Source: Megalonaias nervosa (taxonomy: Eukaryota > Mollusca > Bivalvia > Unionida > Unionidae). Taken from it: a stretch of 64,000 bases of DNA. A model generated the notes under the pieces. That model was given only the letters and a program-made list of their open reading frames with translations, had not been told where the DNA came from and searched no databases. The stretch covers positions 1 to 64,000 of the forward strand of contig JAECUM010001749.1 of NCBI GenBank assembly GCA_016617855.1, in the 5' to 3' direction. Shown piece after piece: positions 48,901 through 57,340 of the stretch. The translations under genes and the position numbers were made by a program. Each line of letters begins with the position of its first letter. The first letter of the stretch is position 1.

Positions 48901-49146
48901 GCGGGGGGGTGAACCCTACGACTTTTTTGAGGCCTTATTTATGAAAAATAAAGGTTCCTACAAAGACTGAAAATAAAGTCAATAATGCTAAACCGAGCAC
49001 ATTTCCATACAGGAAAAAAACCAGACCGCGTCAAGGAAATCTTGTGGGTTAGTTACTTGTTCGTTGACGTGTATTTATGCGACTCCTTTACGTACGCATG
49101 GTCACACCCTCTCTGCTGCTTTAATTAAATAATTATTATATCAATA
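48901..49146. promoter_or_regulatory. left end of the viral element, probable terminal region and promoter
   Basis: Begins with a G-tract and GTGAACCCTACGAC. It ends just before the first gene with AT-rich TTTAATTAAATAATTATTAT. It is the natural place for one terminal inverted repeat and the first promoter, but its partner is not in the window, so this is inference. Confidence 0.4.
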
Positions 49147-50022
49147 ATGATTGGTGAAGCTCACTCAGCAATATTAGCTCGAGAACGATTAGAAGCAATA
49201 CAAAAATATCTTCCACTTTATAACGCCATTAAACAACAACTACAGGCATGTCAACAAACACAAGAAGAATTTGCAGAATCCACAGAAGAATTATTTAAAC
49301 CTATTACAAAGACTACTAAAGGTCTTTTACCTACACTGGAGAAAACCACTGAAGCAACTGGAAAAATAGCAGAGCGAACTAAGAAAACAAAAAAGATTCT
49401 ACAAAAACTTCTGGTTGAAATCGCTGCAGCTCAGCCACCGCCAATGCAAGAAGAAATACAACAAGTACTTGAGAGCGTCGATAAAGTTCGTAAGGAGGTC
49501 GGTGATATAAGGGATATTGTTGCGCTGAAACCAAAACCAAGACCAAAACTACCAGCTCAATTAACCAAAAAGGGTCGTAAGATACTTCGAGAAAACACTG
49601 TAGCGGTTGCCGCAACAGGATATCAACATCGGGATGAATTATTAGATCCAGACACCTTAGATATTCCAGAATCAAAATGGGTTCCTTTTGTATTTCAAAA
49701 GTCTCATAATATACCTAAAATCACTGGTGAATATAAGAATAAATTTGCAGAATTTGAGAGACAAGTCGAAGAGGCTAAAAGAGCGTCATTATCCGGAGAT
49801 ATATTATTGACAGAAAAATCATCATTCGGCCCACCTCGTATTGAGGAAGAAGAAACATCTGGAAGTAGTCTTGGCATGGGTACCAGGGGAAGTGGTCTTA
49901 TTACTCCATGTCCTAACAACGTCCTTGCCGATGTCGATCGATTAGAAATTCTGACTGGTGGAAAACGAGCCAGTAATAATTCTTCAGAAATCATTAATGA
50001 AGCAGCTGCTATTTGTCAATGA
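49147..50022 (+). CDS. coiled-coil virion-type protein, first gene of the element
   Basis: 291 codons, intact. The N-terminal 130 residues are strongly helical and charged, with heptad-like repeats (YNAIKQQLQACQQTQEEFA, TEATGKIAERTKKTKKILQK). A proline and lysine linker (KPKPRPKLPAQLTKKG) and a Ser/Gly-rich acidic C-terminus follow. No enzyme motif is visible. Its position ahead of the capsid genes suggests a structural or scaffolding protein; I do not recognise a named family. The start is the first ATG after an AT-rich leader. The next frame begins about 110 bp downstream, with a 20-codon mini-frame at 50041-50103 between them. Confidence 0.75.
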   Translation: MIGEAHSAILARERLEAIQKYLPLYNAIKQQLQACQQTQEEFAESTEELFKPITKTTKGLLPTLEKTTEATGKIAERTKKTKKILQKLLVEIAAAQPPPMQEEIQQVLESVDKVRKEVGDIRDIVALKPKPRPKLPAQLTKKGRKILRENTVAVAATGYQHRDELLDPDTLDIPESKWVPFVFQKSHNIPKITGEYKNKFAEFERQVEEAKRASLSGDILLTEKSSFGPPRIEEEETSGSSLGMGTRGSGLITPCPNNVLADVDRLEILTGGKRASNNSSEIINEAAAICQ

Positions 50023-50040
50023 TTATTTACAGGCGGTATC

Positions 50041-50103
50041 ATGGATATTAACGTGTATCGGTCCCTCATCGATGAAATCGCCGATGATTATTACAGCGAT
50101 TAA
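50041..50103 (+). CDS. 20-codon mini-frame
   Basis: ATG to TAA frame encoding an acidic peptide (RSLIDEIADDYYSD). It could be a real short gene or a remnant of the next gene's start. There is nothing to decide between these. Confidence 0.2.
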   Translation: MDINVYRSLIDEIADDYYSD

Positions 50104-50130
50104 GCAGTTAGATATAATTACTATAATAAA

Positions 50131-50583
50131 ATGATCATACATACTTCTCAACGTAGACCAACTATGGTCAGGGTGGTAAATTCAAGATTACCTGTATATG
50201 AGACAATTTACGGAGATGGTCTCGGCGATGTTGTTCAGGGCTTATTTTCGAGGATGGCTCCAAAAGTAATACCTGTTGCAAAACAACTCGGCATGAAAGC
50301 CACTGACGTTATTCATGATAAAGGTATTGGCGCTGCTGGTGATGTTGCCAGTAAAGCATTCTCGGTGGTCAAGGATAGACTGGCACGATTAATACGACGA
50401 AAACCTCAGCCAGTAAAATTACCCAGCACTGAAGTGATGCCTGCAAACGTTAGTAAAATAATAAATCAAGCTGCAAATCAAAAACTAGCAGAGTTAGCTA
50501 GTGTACCAATGTCAGAAAAAGAAAAAAATATAACCACAAGTTTGATAGCAGGAAATGGTCTTCGTGTTAGACGAACGCGATAA
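50131..50583 (+). CDS. basic minor virion protein, pVI-like
   Basis: 150 codons, intact. Arginine- and lysine-rich with a central amphipathic helix region (GLGDVVQGLFSRMAPKVIPV) and a basic stretch (DRLARLIRRKPQP). It ends GLRVRRTR. Small basic proteins with an amphipathic segment next to the major capsid gene are typical of adenovirus pVI and its Polinton/adintovirus counterparts, which help membrane lysis or core packing. The gene stops 8 bp before the capsid gene starts. The assignment is by position and composition, not by a diagnostic motif. Confidence 0.55.
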   Translation: MIIHTSQRRPTMVRVVNSRLPVYETIYGDGLGDVVQGLFSRMAPKVIPVAKQLGMKATDVIHDKGIGAAGDVASKAFSVVKDRLARLIRRKPQPVKLPSTEVMPANVSKIINQAANQKLAELASVPMSEKEKNITTSLIAGNGLRVRRTR

Positions 50584-50591
50584 TAATAAAG

Positions 50592-51968
50592 ATGTTCAAA
50601 CGTATGCCTGATCCCGCATTTGACATGGATGCGCCAGTTCTCAAAGATGAGTCTGTATGTGATTATCAGTATTATTCTTATGACGCACGTGTACCTGACG
50701 AACGTGGAAGAATCGAATTACAAGTTCAGGATACAAGCAGATATTTCTTACCCGCTGAGGCATTTATTGAAGTCGAAGGTAGACTTTTAAAACTAGATGG
50801 TACAGATTACGGAATTGGTGATCGAGTTGGTTTAGTCAATAATGGTATTATGGCGTTATTCAAAAGTGCCGCATACATGATTGATGGACGAGATATTGAG
50901 ATTTGTCATAACGACGTCGACGTTGCCACAATGATACTTGGTCTTGCAAGATACAGCGATGATTACTCAATATCAGCTGGTCCATCGATGATGTTTGCCA
51001 AAGACATAACTGATCATCCAGAAAACAGAAGTGTAACACTAAATGCAGCTGGGGACACAGTTGTATCAATGAATGAAAATTTCAACTTGGGATTCGCATC
51101 ACGCCAAGCAATGCTGGGTGACGATGAAAGATTTTCATGTGCGATTCCACTGTCACACATCTTTGGATTCTGCAGAAATGTTAGAAAGGTTATTTTTGGA
51201 GCCAAGCACACAACTGTACTCATACGAAAAAATACCGACGATGATGCAATATGGCACGCTGAAGGAGCTAATGATGCTGCAACTAGAGCACTTCATGGAA
51301 AAGTTACACTGACAAAACTCACATTGTGGACGCCAGTAATGACACCAGCAATATCTGAAGAACAACAGTTACTTCCTTTTATGGACAGTGGCGGTAAGTC
51401 AACGCTATCATGGTTAACAGTGACCACAGATTCTATCCAGAGTAACATTAATGGTTTATTCACATGGCAAATAGCATCACAGCAAGGTGTCTCTGCACCG
51501 CGATATATATTTGTTGCATTTCAAGATGTTACGCGAGTAAACTCACAAACACGAAGTATAATGATATTTGACAAACTCGGCATTACTGAAGTTTCTTTGA
51601 GAATAAATGGACATCAAGAACCAGCCAAGGATATTTTGTTAAATTTTGAACAAAACAGCATTGCACGTGCGTATCATCGTCTGATGACGTTCATGGGGCG
51701 TGATCAAAATGTTGATACTGGTTTACAAATATCCCATCGAGATTTTACAACGCTGTATCAGATCTATTATTTTTCGCTGGAACACTTGGATTTGTTTAGG
51801 CAATCTGTCGTTGATATACACTTTCGAGCTCGTGTGACGCGAGGACCTATTGTTAATTACAGAGCAATCGCCGTTATACTCAGCGATAAAACAATGCTAC
51901 TTGAAGGTGTTGGTGGTCGAATGAAAGTCATTGAAGCTCCAGTAAAAAATATGCAAGCGTTAATTTAA
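50592..51968 (+). CDS. major capsid protein, probable double jelly-roll
   Basis: 458 codons, intact. The sequence alternates short beta-strand-like stretches throughout. It has an early FIEVEGRL strand followed by NNGIMALFKSAAYMIDGRDI, the pattern of Polinton and adintovirus major capsid proteins where a strand precedes an N..I..LF....Y.I.G segment. Mid-protein LSHIFGFCRNVRKVIFGA and TLTKLTLWTPVM mark the linker and start of the second jelly roll. The C-terminus (LRINGHQEPAKDILLNFE, SLEHLDLFRQSVVDIHFRA) fits the last strands. This protein would form the trimeric capsomer. It shows no stop or shift, in contrast to several neighbours. An alternative is another jelly-roll virion protein, but length and position favour the major capsid. 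Confidence 0.75.
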   Translation: MFKRMPDPAFDMDAPVLKDESVCDYQYYSYDARVPDERGRIELQVQDTSRYFLPAEAFIEVEGRLLKLDGTDYGIGDRVGLVNNGIMALFKSAAYMIDGRDIEICHNDVDVATMILGLARYSDDYSISAGPSMMFAKDITDHPENRSVTLNAAGDTVVSMNENFNLGFASRQAMLGDDERFSCAIPLSHIFGFCRNVRKVIFGAKHTTVLIRKNTDDDAIWHAEGANDAATRALHGKVTLTKLTLWTPVMTPAISEEQQLLPFMDSGGKSTLSWLTVTTDSIQSNINGLFTWQIASQQGVSAPRYIFVAFQDVTRVNSQTRSIMIFDKLGITEVSLRINGHQEPAKDILLNFEQNSIARAYHRLMTFMGRDQNVDTGLQISHRDFTTLYQIYYFSLEHLDLFRQSVVDIHFRARVTRGPIVNYRAIAVILSDKTMLLEGVGGRMKVIEAPVKNMQALI

Positions 51969-51988
51969 ACGCCAGGAATATATCATAA

Positions 51989-52183
51989 ATGTCATACCAT
52001 CACGTTAGTGTCAGTCTGACTTCTGGTCAGATCAAAAAACTGCAGTCGGCATCAGCGAAAAACTCTGGAACAAAAATAACTATAAAACAAGAACAAATCA
52101 CAGGTGGTCCGAATAAACTATCATTGACAGAACGCCAGCTCAATCATTTTAATAAATCTAAGCAATTAAAGAAAGGTATATGA
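51989..52183 (+). CDS. small conserved-type virion protein
   Basis: 64 codons, basic. It opens with an amphipathic stretch (SVSLTSGQIKKLQSA) and has a Gly-Pro turn followed by KLSLTERQLNHFNKSKQLKKG. The layout recalls the small repeat-containing proteins next to capsid genes in related elements. Its function is unknown. It begins 21 bp after the capsid stop and ends 12 bp before the next ATG. Confidence 0.5.
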   Translation: MSYHHVSVSLTSGQIKKLQSASAKNSGTKITIKQEQITGGPNKLSLTERQLNHFNKSKQLKKGI

Positions 52184-52195
52184 GTAGATCTTTCC

Positions 52196-52437
52196 ATGGA
52201 TGCCATCAAAGACGCAGTCAAGACTGGTGGTATGTTTCCACTTCTTGCAGCTATTCCAGCGTTAATAGCCAATGCAGCCCCAGCTGTTGGAAAAGCAGCT
52301 GTGTTAGGTGCTGTTGGGACAGCTGCTGGAATGGCATTAAAGAAAGCAACAGGAAAAGGAATGAAAAAAAAGGAAAGGGTCTGAGACTTCCAGGGTCTCG
52401 GCACAGGAGCGGATTAAGAATTCCAGGGACTCGTTAA
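52196..52437 (+). pseudogene. hydrophobic virion peptide (adenovirus pX/pVI-like), frameshifted
   Basis: The ATG frame gives 62 codons: an N-terminal KTGGMFPLLAAIPALIANAA hydrophobic stretch, a Gly/Ala-rich segment and a Lys-rich end. The GG just before the hydrophobic run resembles an adenain-type cleavage site. At a run of eight A (52363-52370) the frame ends shortly after, while the neighbouring frame continues to 52437 with GLRLPGSRHRSGLRIPGTR, which looks like the natural C-terminus. The break is either a decay mutation in the A-run or a programmed shift. Membrane-active peptides of this kind accompany capsid genes in adenovirus-like elements. Confidence 0.55.
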
Positions 52438-52445
52438 TTTTCCCA

Positions 52446-52850
52446 ATGTCTAATTTTGATTTACTTGATGCTGTTAGGCGATTAAATATAAAAAATTTCA
52501 GAGGTGATTTTATGCGTGATCAATTACCGAAAAATCCAAACTCGATTGAAACCGGTATTATTAATCTCGATAAAAACTCTGGTCTGATTGATTCACGTGG
52601 AATTGTTTATTTCGATTCGTACGGACTGGCACCACCAAAAGAATTTTTAAAATATGTCAACACAGTACAAAGTACTGCGCTTCAAAATATTCCAGTGTGG
52701 TATTCAATGCTACCAACACAAACATTAACGGATCCACCAATATGTGGCCGTGAAGCACTAGCAGTACTTGATGCTGTATCAAGATCTGCGAAACCACCTC
52801 ATAAAACTGTACACGAATACATGAGTACACGCATTTTAAATAATCGCTAA
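52446..52850 (+). pseudogene. adenain-like maturation cysteine protease, His motif missing
   Basis: 134 codons open from ATG at 52446. Residues 18-28 (FRGDFMRDQLP) and 35-42 (ETGIINLD) match the N-terminal part of adenovirus/Polinton proteases. YFDSYGLAPP at residues 55-64 is the acidic-residue motif, with D57 as the candidate triad member, and ICGREALAVLDA at 99-110 places C100 as the nucleophile. The expected GTHWV-type segment carrying the catalytic His, normally just before YFDSYG, is absent; the sequence passes directly from NSG to LIDSRGIVYF. The enzyme cleaves virion precursors during maturation. Without His it would be inactive, so a small internal deletion or rearrangement is inferred. 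The length is well below the usual 200 or so residues. Confidence 0.65.
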
Positions 52851-52857
52851 TCATATA

Positions 52858-53850
52858 ATGGTAGATATTTACGGAAGATCAACTAAAACTAAAACCCAAC
52901 AAGCACCATCCGAAGACTTACTCAAGCGAGTAACAAGGTAGATCAATGATGAATTATCTGACCTGCTCAATCTTGCCAACGTTGATCCAAATGAACTTGT
53001 TATATTTCAAAACCATGAAGGAAAATTGAAGACGAGTGATATTTCAATCAACGATATTATTATTCGTAATCGATTATCGCGAGAAGGTCTTGTTGCTGTA
53101 TATGACAAAGAGGGTAAACTTGTTCCTAGTGTTGTTACTCCGTTGTCGATCCGAGATAGTATATCTGAACGAGTGTTAAAAGCTGGCAATGTAATGAACG
53201 GCATCATTAATATGAACAACAATAAAATTATTAATGTAGGTGAACCGACGGATAATCTCGATGCTGCAACAAAAAAATACGTCGACAAGAACAATATTCC
53301 GATGACAACTTCATTGTCGACGATCAATGATGGAATAACCGCATTTAGAACTAATTTTTTTATCATATACAACTGTTTATGAATTTTCGCAGAAACGTAA
53401 ACAAAACCACTAATGAATTTTTTGGAAGTCCACCAATCATTGATATTAAACTCGCAGACGTTAACATGAAACTCAACGATGTAATCAGTGGAATTCCTAA
53501 TATTGTTCAAAAAATTAATATGATTAAAATTCCTCACGCGCAGATCTACAATAGTATACACAGTATCATCAGGATCATCAACGTGGACACTGAAAAATAA
53601 CACTATCAAACATACTGCAGAGGTCACTGGTGTGTACAGGCTGTCCGTATTTAGTTCTGCAAAATTTAGGATATTTGCTACATTTCCATGGCGTCATTCT
53701 ACCGATAATTTTTCTGGAACTGTATCTATTATATTAAATAAAGATACCGAAGAAACATTTACACTGGAACCATCCAATAAGAAAATAACCACAGCATCAT
53801 ACTGGTGGTGTCAGGAATTTGTTTCTGAAACACCTCCATTGTTTTATTAA
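52858..53850 (+). pseudogene. fibre-like receptor-binding protein with tail-fibre motif, disrupted
   Basis: The natural start is ATG at 52858. The frame meets an in-frame TAG at about 52939 and then reads open from 52942 to 53380. At about 53190-53285 it carries MNGIINMNNNKIINVGEPTD followed by NLDAATKKYVD, the repeat unit known from phage tail fibres. The frame then shifts: 53379-53600 and 53632-53850 hold the continuing shaft-like sequence and a beta-rich, aromatic-rich end (GVYRLSVFSSAKFRIFATFP, SYWWCQEF) suitable for a fibre head. A fibre binds the host receptor from the capsid vertex. At least one stop and two shifts break this copy. The position between protease and penton-like gene fits a vertex protein. 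Confidence 0.6.
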
Positions 53851-53871
53851 ACAACGACTTAATACAGTATA

Positions 53872-54336
53872 ATGATAGACGTTCAGCGATACAGATACGA
53901 TCAAGTAACAACATGGCAGAATAAACTAAAAACCATCATCGATGATTGCACAGCAGCGATAGTGAAAATATCGTAAACGTGCGGTTGTCATTGATGTAAT
54001 CGTTTATTTGGCCTCCGCGATTGTTGCTGGAACCAGCGTAATATTATCAACGTTGACGATGACAACACCGATCGTTGTAACAATCGTTATTTCATCAGCA
54101 ACCACGATCGCGTGTATTTTTAATATTATTGCAAAGAAGATAAATACGTGCACGAATGAAAAATTGAATGAGTACGCGATAAAAAAAGCATACTGCAATG
54201 ACCACATATTCCAAAATTATCGTCGATGATTTCTTCATCGCTCAACAATGGAATAATTACCAATGAAGAATTCAATATTTGCGTGAAGATCTATAATGAA
54301 GTATTCGATGATGATGACGAAATATCAGGGATTTAG
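53872..54336 (+). pseudogene. membrane protein with helical tail, frameshifted
   Basis: An ATG at 53872 opens a short frame of about 33 codons (RYDQVTTWQNKLKTIIDDC). The following frame (to 54229) has two hydrophobic helices, AIVAGTSVILSTLTM and PIVVTIVISSATTIACIF, followed by a charged segment (AKKINTCTNEKLNEYAIKKA). A third frame then continues to a stop at 54336 with SSMISSSLNNGIITNEEFN and an acidic end. Together they give a plausible two-helix membrane protein with a long cytoplasmic or virion-interior tail, broken by two shifts. Its function is unknown. Confidence 0.5.
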
Positions 54337-54403
54337 AATAATGAAGTATAAATAATGACTACTACAGCAAATCATCGTTAACACTGCTCCGGTAAAAACC
54401 GCA

Positions 54404-55780
54404 ATGATATCAGCGAGTTCAACTAATCCTGAATTCAGTATTAATTTTCCAACTGCAATACCAGCAAGTGAAATAGCATTAGCGCAATTACGGGTTTATT
54501 ATAGTTGGCCAAATATTAGATCAAAATCATTCGGTGGACTACAACCAAATAAGTTTTTGGTATTTGCAAATAAAAACAAACCCGATGGAACTCCTGACTG
54601 GCAAGTAGTCAGTATACCCACAGGAAGTTATCGGATAAAACAGATCAATGAATTCCAGCACAGAATTAAATCCATCACAGGAAAAGAATCAAAGATAGCC
54701 ATTACCGTCCATGAACCAACGCTGTCATCCACGACAGAAATATTGTCACTGGATTACGGCGTTGACATTTATCAGTCCTCAATCAGATCAGTGCTAGGAT
54801 GGCCTGAAATCGCGCCGGAATATCAAAGACCACCAGAACTGGTCAAAGATGAATTTCTCATAACAGAGAAAAAATTTATAAAATTTCCAGAATATTATCG
54901 CAGGAAAAGTCCTTATGATCTTAATCTTTCTTGGTTAGGACCCGACTATCCATCATTTGATACTGACAGCAATGGAACAAAAATTCCTGAGTATCCTCAT
55001 TGGATAAATTATGTGGAATTGAAACCAATAAAAAAAGATATTTTTCTTAAAGGATATATTGACACCTATGTTACTCTGATTGATCTTGAATACAATAATA
55101 AAATTACTGATTTAAAGAATCTCTTTTTGTCATTATCACAAATCTACAGCGAAGGTACAAAACAACAGATCATTGAAACAATACTACATTTACATAAAGT
55201 TAGATCAAATCTGAATATTATTAATCGATCCATTATCTTAAAAGTGATTAAGAGCGAAGCAGCAATACAAGACGTTTTTGTTGATCATTATAAAATAACC
55301 AGGGATATATTACCAACATTTGTGATACCAGAACTCGATACGGATGGATTAAAAAAGAGACTTACTGATGTTATTGACAATTATTTTCCCAAGATCCTTG
55401 AATCATGGAGAAAAATAGGTCCACCATCAAGTATTCTCCGATACAACAATGATCCATATGGTGGTGGCTGTCATGTTTTGCCGGGAATTGTAAATATAAC
55501 ATCAATGATCATGATCAATCTAGTATGTGACGCCATCAACGGCATTTATCAAGTTGACACTGAAAAATCCAATCAGGCCCAACAAGGATACATTCTGTAT
55601 TCATTTACACCTCACATACCCCCAGGCTATTTGATTGTATCAGAACCAATCAACGTTGTTTATCTATGTTGTCATAGTCGTCTTTTATCGTGGATACATT
55701 TCAAACTTACTGACCAGAATGGCCACTTGCTCGATCTTAGGTCTGAAACGTTAAGTATAAATCTGTATGTAAGATTGTAG
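54404..55780 (+). CDS. penton-like minor capsid protein
   Basis: 458 codons, intact from ATG at 54404. An upstream ATG at 54356 in another frame suggests the original start lay slightly earlier and one shift occurred there. The N-terminus (AQLRVYYSWPNIRSK, IPTGSYRIKQINEF) and C-terminus (HSRLLSWIHFKLTDQNGHLL, LSINLYVRL) have the split jelly-roll look of single-jelly-roll penton-type proteins. A large middle insertion (residues 130-350), partly helical, separates the halves. Such proteins close the five-fold vertices of the capsid in Polinton- and adenovirus-like systems, and the fibre-like gene nearby fits a vertex complex. The family is inferred from the terminal pattern. Confidence 0.6.
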   Translation: MISASSTNPEFSINFPTAIPASEIALAQLRVYYSWPNIRSKSFGGLQPNKFLVFANKNKPDGTPDWQVVSIPTGSYRIKQINEFQHRIKSITGKESKIAITVHEPTLSSTTEILSLDYGVDIYQSSIRSVLGWPEIAPEYQRPPELVKDEFLITEKKFIKFPEYYRRKSPYDLNLSWLGPDYPSFDTDSNGTKIPEYPHWINYVELKPIKKDIFLKGYIDTYVTLIDLEYNNKITDLKNLFLSLSQIYSEGTKQQIIETILHLHKVRSNLNIINRSIILKVIKSEAAIQDVFVDHYKITRDILPTFVIPELDTDGLKKRLTDVIDNYFPKILESWRKIGPPSSILRYNNDPYGGGCHVLPGIVNITSMIMINLVCDAINGIYQVDTEKSNQAQQGYILYSFTPHIPPGYLIVSEPINVVYLCCHSRLLSWIHFKLTDQNGHLLDLRSETLSINLYVRL

Positions 55781-55930
55781 AGAGTCATCGTAGAAAACAC
55801 CGGTGACAACGTCCTTGACAACGTCACCGAGTAAAAAAAAATGTTCCCGTCAACGTTGTCTGGGGCGCTCAAGCAAAAACAAATCTGTCAATGAATTATT
55901 TCTTTTTATCATCCTTGACTAAGTCCGTGA
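55781..55930. other. convergent intergenic region with GGTGAC/GTCACC inverted motif
   Basis: Lies between the stops of the plus-strand structural block and the minus-strand block. GGTGACAACGTCC and TTGACAACGTCACC sit about a turn apart and can pair in part through GGTGAC and GTCACC. It is a plausible transcription-end region for both blocks, but no AATAAA signal is claimed. Confidence 0.3.
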
Positions 55931-56473
55931 TTACATCACGGGGGTCAGAAATTCTTGTTTAGCCGGTACCACAGTCACGGTGACACTATTGGTTTCATTG
56001 TCAACGTCACTACAGTCACTTTCACTGGTGACAACGTCACTATGATTAGAGCCACACTCTGTGTTATCCTTCGCCAGTAACTCTTCCGTCATCAACTCCG
56101 TCGGTGACACAGTCACTGACATAATATCTCTCAACTGTTTTACGTTGGCGTGTACAATTTTTTTCGTTTCGTATTTGTGAGATAATTCTGACCTAACTGC
56201 TTCAATTGAATGTGCCACAGGAACAAATAATTTCACCTGCGTGTCTGTAATTGCTGCCAACGACTGTAACATCGCCTGTTGGATCAACTTTATGAATCTA
56301 TAATCAGAGGGCAGCGTATACCTATTCGATGATCGCCGAAGTTGCAATGATTCAAAATCGCTCATAATTTTTTCAGGATCAAGTTTATTAGATATTTTTA
56401 TACCTTCGCGTTGTAGTTGCTTGATAGCAGCAATAATAGTATTAATATTTTCATGATTCATTATATAATACAT
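55931..56473 (-). CDS. unrecognised minus-strand gene of the viral element
   Basis: 180 codons, intact. The N-terminal two-thirds is helical and charged (NTIIAAIKQLQREGIKI, YRFIKLIQQAMLQSLAAI). The last 50 residues are acidic and Ser/Asp-rich with repeated Val-Thr (SDCSDVDNETNSVTVTVVP). There are no enzymatic motifs. It may be a regulatory or accessory protein. It is preceded by an AT-rich stretch with two copies of an AAAATATATTTCTGA word (56487-56528), probably its promoter. Confidence 0.6.
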   Translation of the reverse strand: MYYIMNHENINTIIAAIKQLQREGIKISNKLDPEKIMSDFESLQLRRSSNRYTLPSDYRFIKLIQQAMLQSLAAITDTQVKLFVPVAHSIEAVRSELSHKYETKKIVHANVKQLRDIMSVTVSPTELMTEELLAKDNTECGSNHSDVVTSESDCSDVDNETNSVTVTVVPAKQEFLTPVM

Positions 56474-56532
56474 ATTTGTTTAAATAAAAATATATTTCTG
56501 ATTTAATATAAAAATATATTTCTGAATAAATG
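56474..56532 (-). promoter_or_regulatory. AT-rich promoter-like spacer with repeated 15-mer
   Basis: AAAATATATTTCTGA occurs at about 56488 and 56511. The spacer sits between the HNH gene stop and the ATG of the downstream minus-strand gene, so it probably drives the latter. Confidence 0.35.
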
Positions 56533-57041
56533 TCAACGCGGTATTGTATACTGGAATGTGATTTTTTGCTTAAATTTCTTCGAAAATGCTGATTTAGTTA
56601 TATTATCTGCAACAGGTCGCACTGAAGGTATGCAAATGTCAAAATACTTAACAGCAAAAGTCATCGATGGGAAGATTATTTTTTTACCTGTTTCTGTGTT
56701 TGTGGATATAACGGACTTAGGAGATTTATTACCATGACCGGTTCTTCCGAATTTACAATTCTGACTTTGTGTAACGATATGTAAATTTTCCAAAGAATTA
56801 TCTCTCGGATCTGAATTGATATGATCAACTACAAATCCGTCTTTGATCGGACCATAAAAACACTCGTAGATGAATCTATGATAGAGATAATTTTTATTTT
56901 TTTCAGCGCTAAACACAATATATCCAGTATTAATAATAGATCCATTAATTGGTCTCTTGATTTACAGTTTCTGATTATACCACTAAGAAATGCCAAGTAA
57001 TTCTTAATGATGGAATGTCTCACAAATTCATTTTGTTCCAT
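56533..57041 (-). pseudogene. HNH endonuclease (homing-type), one frameshift
   Basis: The natural start is ATG at 57041 (MEQNEFVRHSIIKNYL), and the reading then shifts near 56950-56960 into the frame that ends at 56533. The latter frame carries YLYHRFIYECFYGPI, then GFVVDHINSDPRDNSLENL, the HNH_3 core with H32 (DHIN) and the downstream Asn/His positions, followed by HIVTQSQN. C-terminal sequence includes a NUMOD-like helix (SMTFAVKYFDI). Such nucleases are common passengers in large DNA viruses and phages. It follows the small Cys-rich gene at 57053-57292 with an 11-bp gap, so they look co-transcribed. The catalytic core itself appears intact. Confidence 0.75.
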
Positions 57042-57052
57042 TTATACATAAT

Positions 57053-57292
57053 TCATTCTTCTAAATGATTATTTTGAAATCTAACCAAATAATCCTCTAT
57101 GGTTTTTAACGGAGATTCATTATTATATTTTTTATCGTAATATCGTTTAAGCTCTCTGTATTTCTTACCACCGCATTGTATGCCTGAAACTTTGCATGTG
57201 GTAACCACAGAATTCATTTACGCATGATTTGTTACAACGAGAAGAAAATCCCATCATAAGCCAGTTGCATTTGTTATTTGCTTGTATCATTA
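57053..57292 (-). pseudogene. small Cys-rich (zinc-finger-like) protein, frameshifted
   Basis: ATG at 57292 opens a frame with CNWLMMGFSSRCNKSCVNEF followed by CGYH, a C..C..C..C..H arrangement suited to zinc binding. The frame ends near 57167, while a neighbouring frame continues as GIQCGGKKYRELKRYYDKKY and so on to a stop at 57053. One shift near 57180 explains this. The finger may be the DNA- or RNA-binding partner of the HNH gene next to it. No named family is recognised. Confidence 0.45.
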
Positions 57293-57340
57293 TATATATA
57301 ATTAAGGTTTAATTAAACATATATTTGCCTTAATTATAGT

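Noticed and set aside
52180..52437. 85-codon frame as a separate gene
   Set aside because: Its N-terminal part is a Cys-rich shadow of the hydrophobic peptide frame. Only the last 20 or so codons look natural, as the shifted C-terminus.
53007..53627. 206-codon minus-strand open frame
   Set aside because: It is antisense to the fibre-like gene, whose plus-strand frames carry a recognisable motif. The minus frame has no domain.
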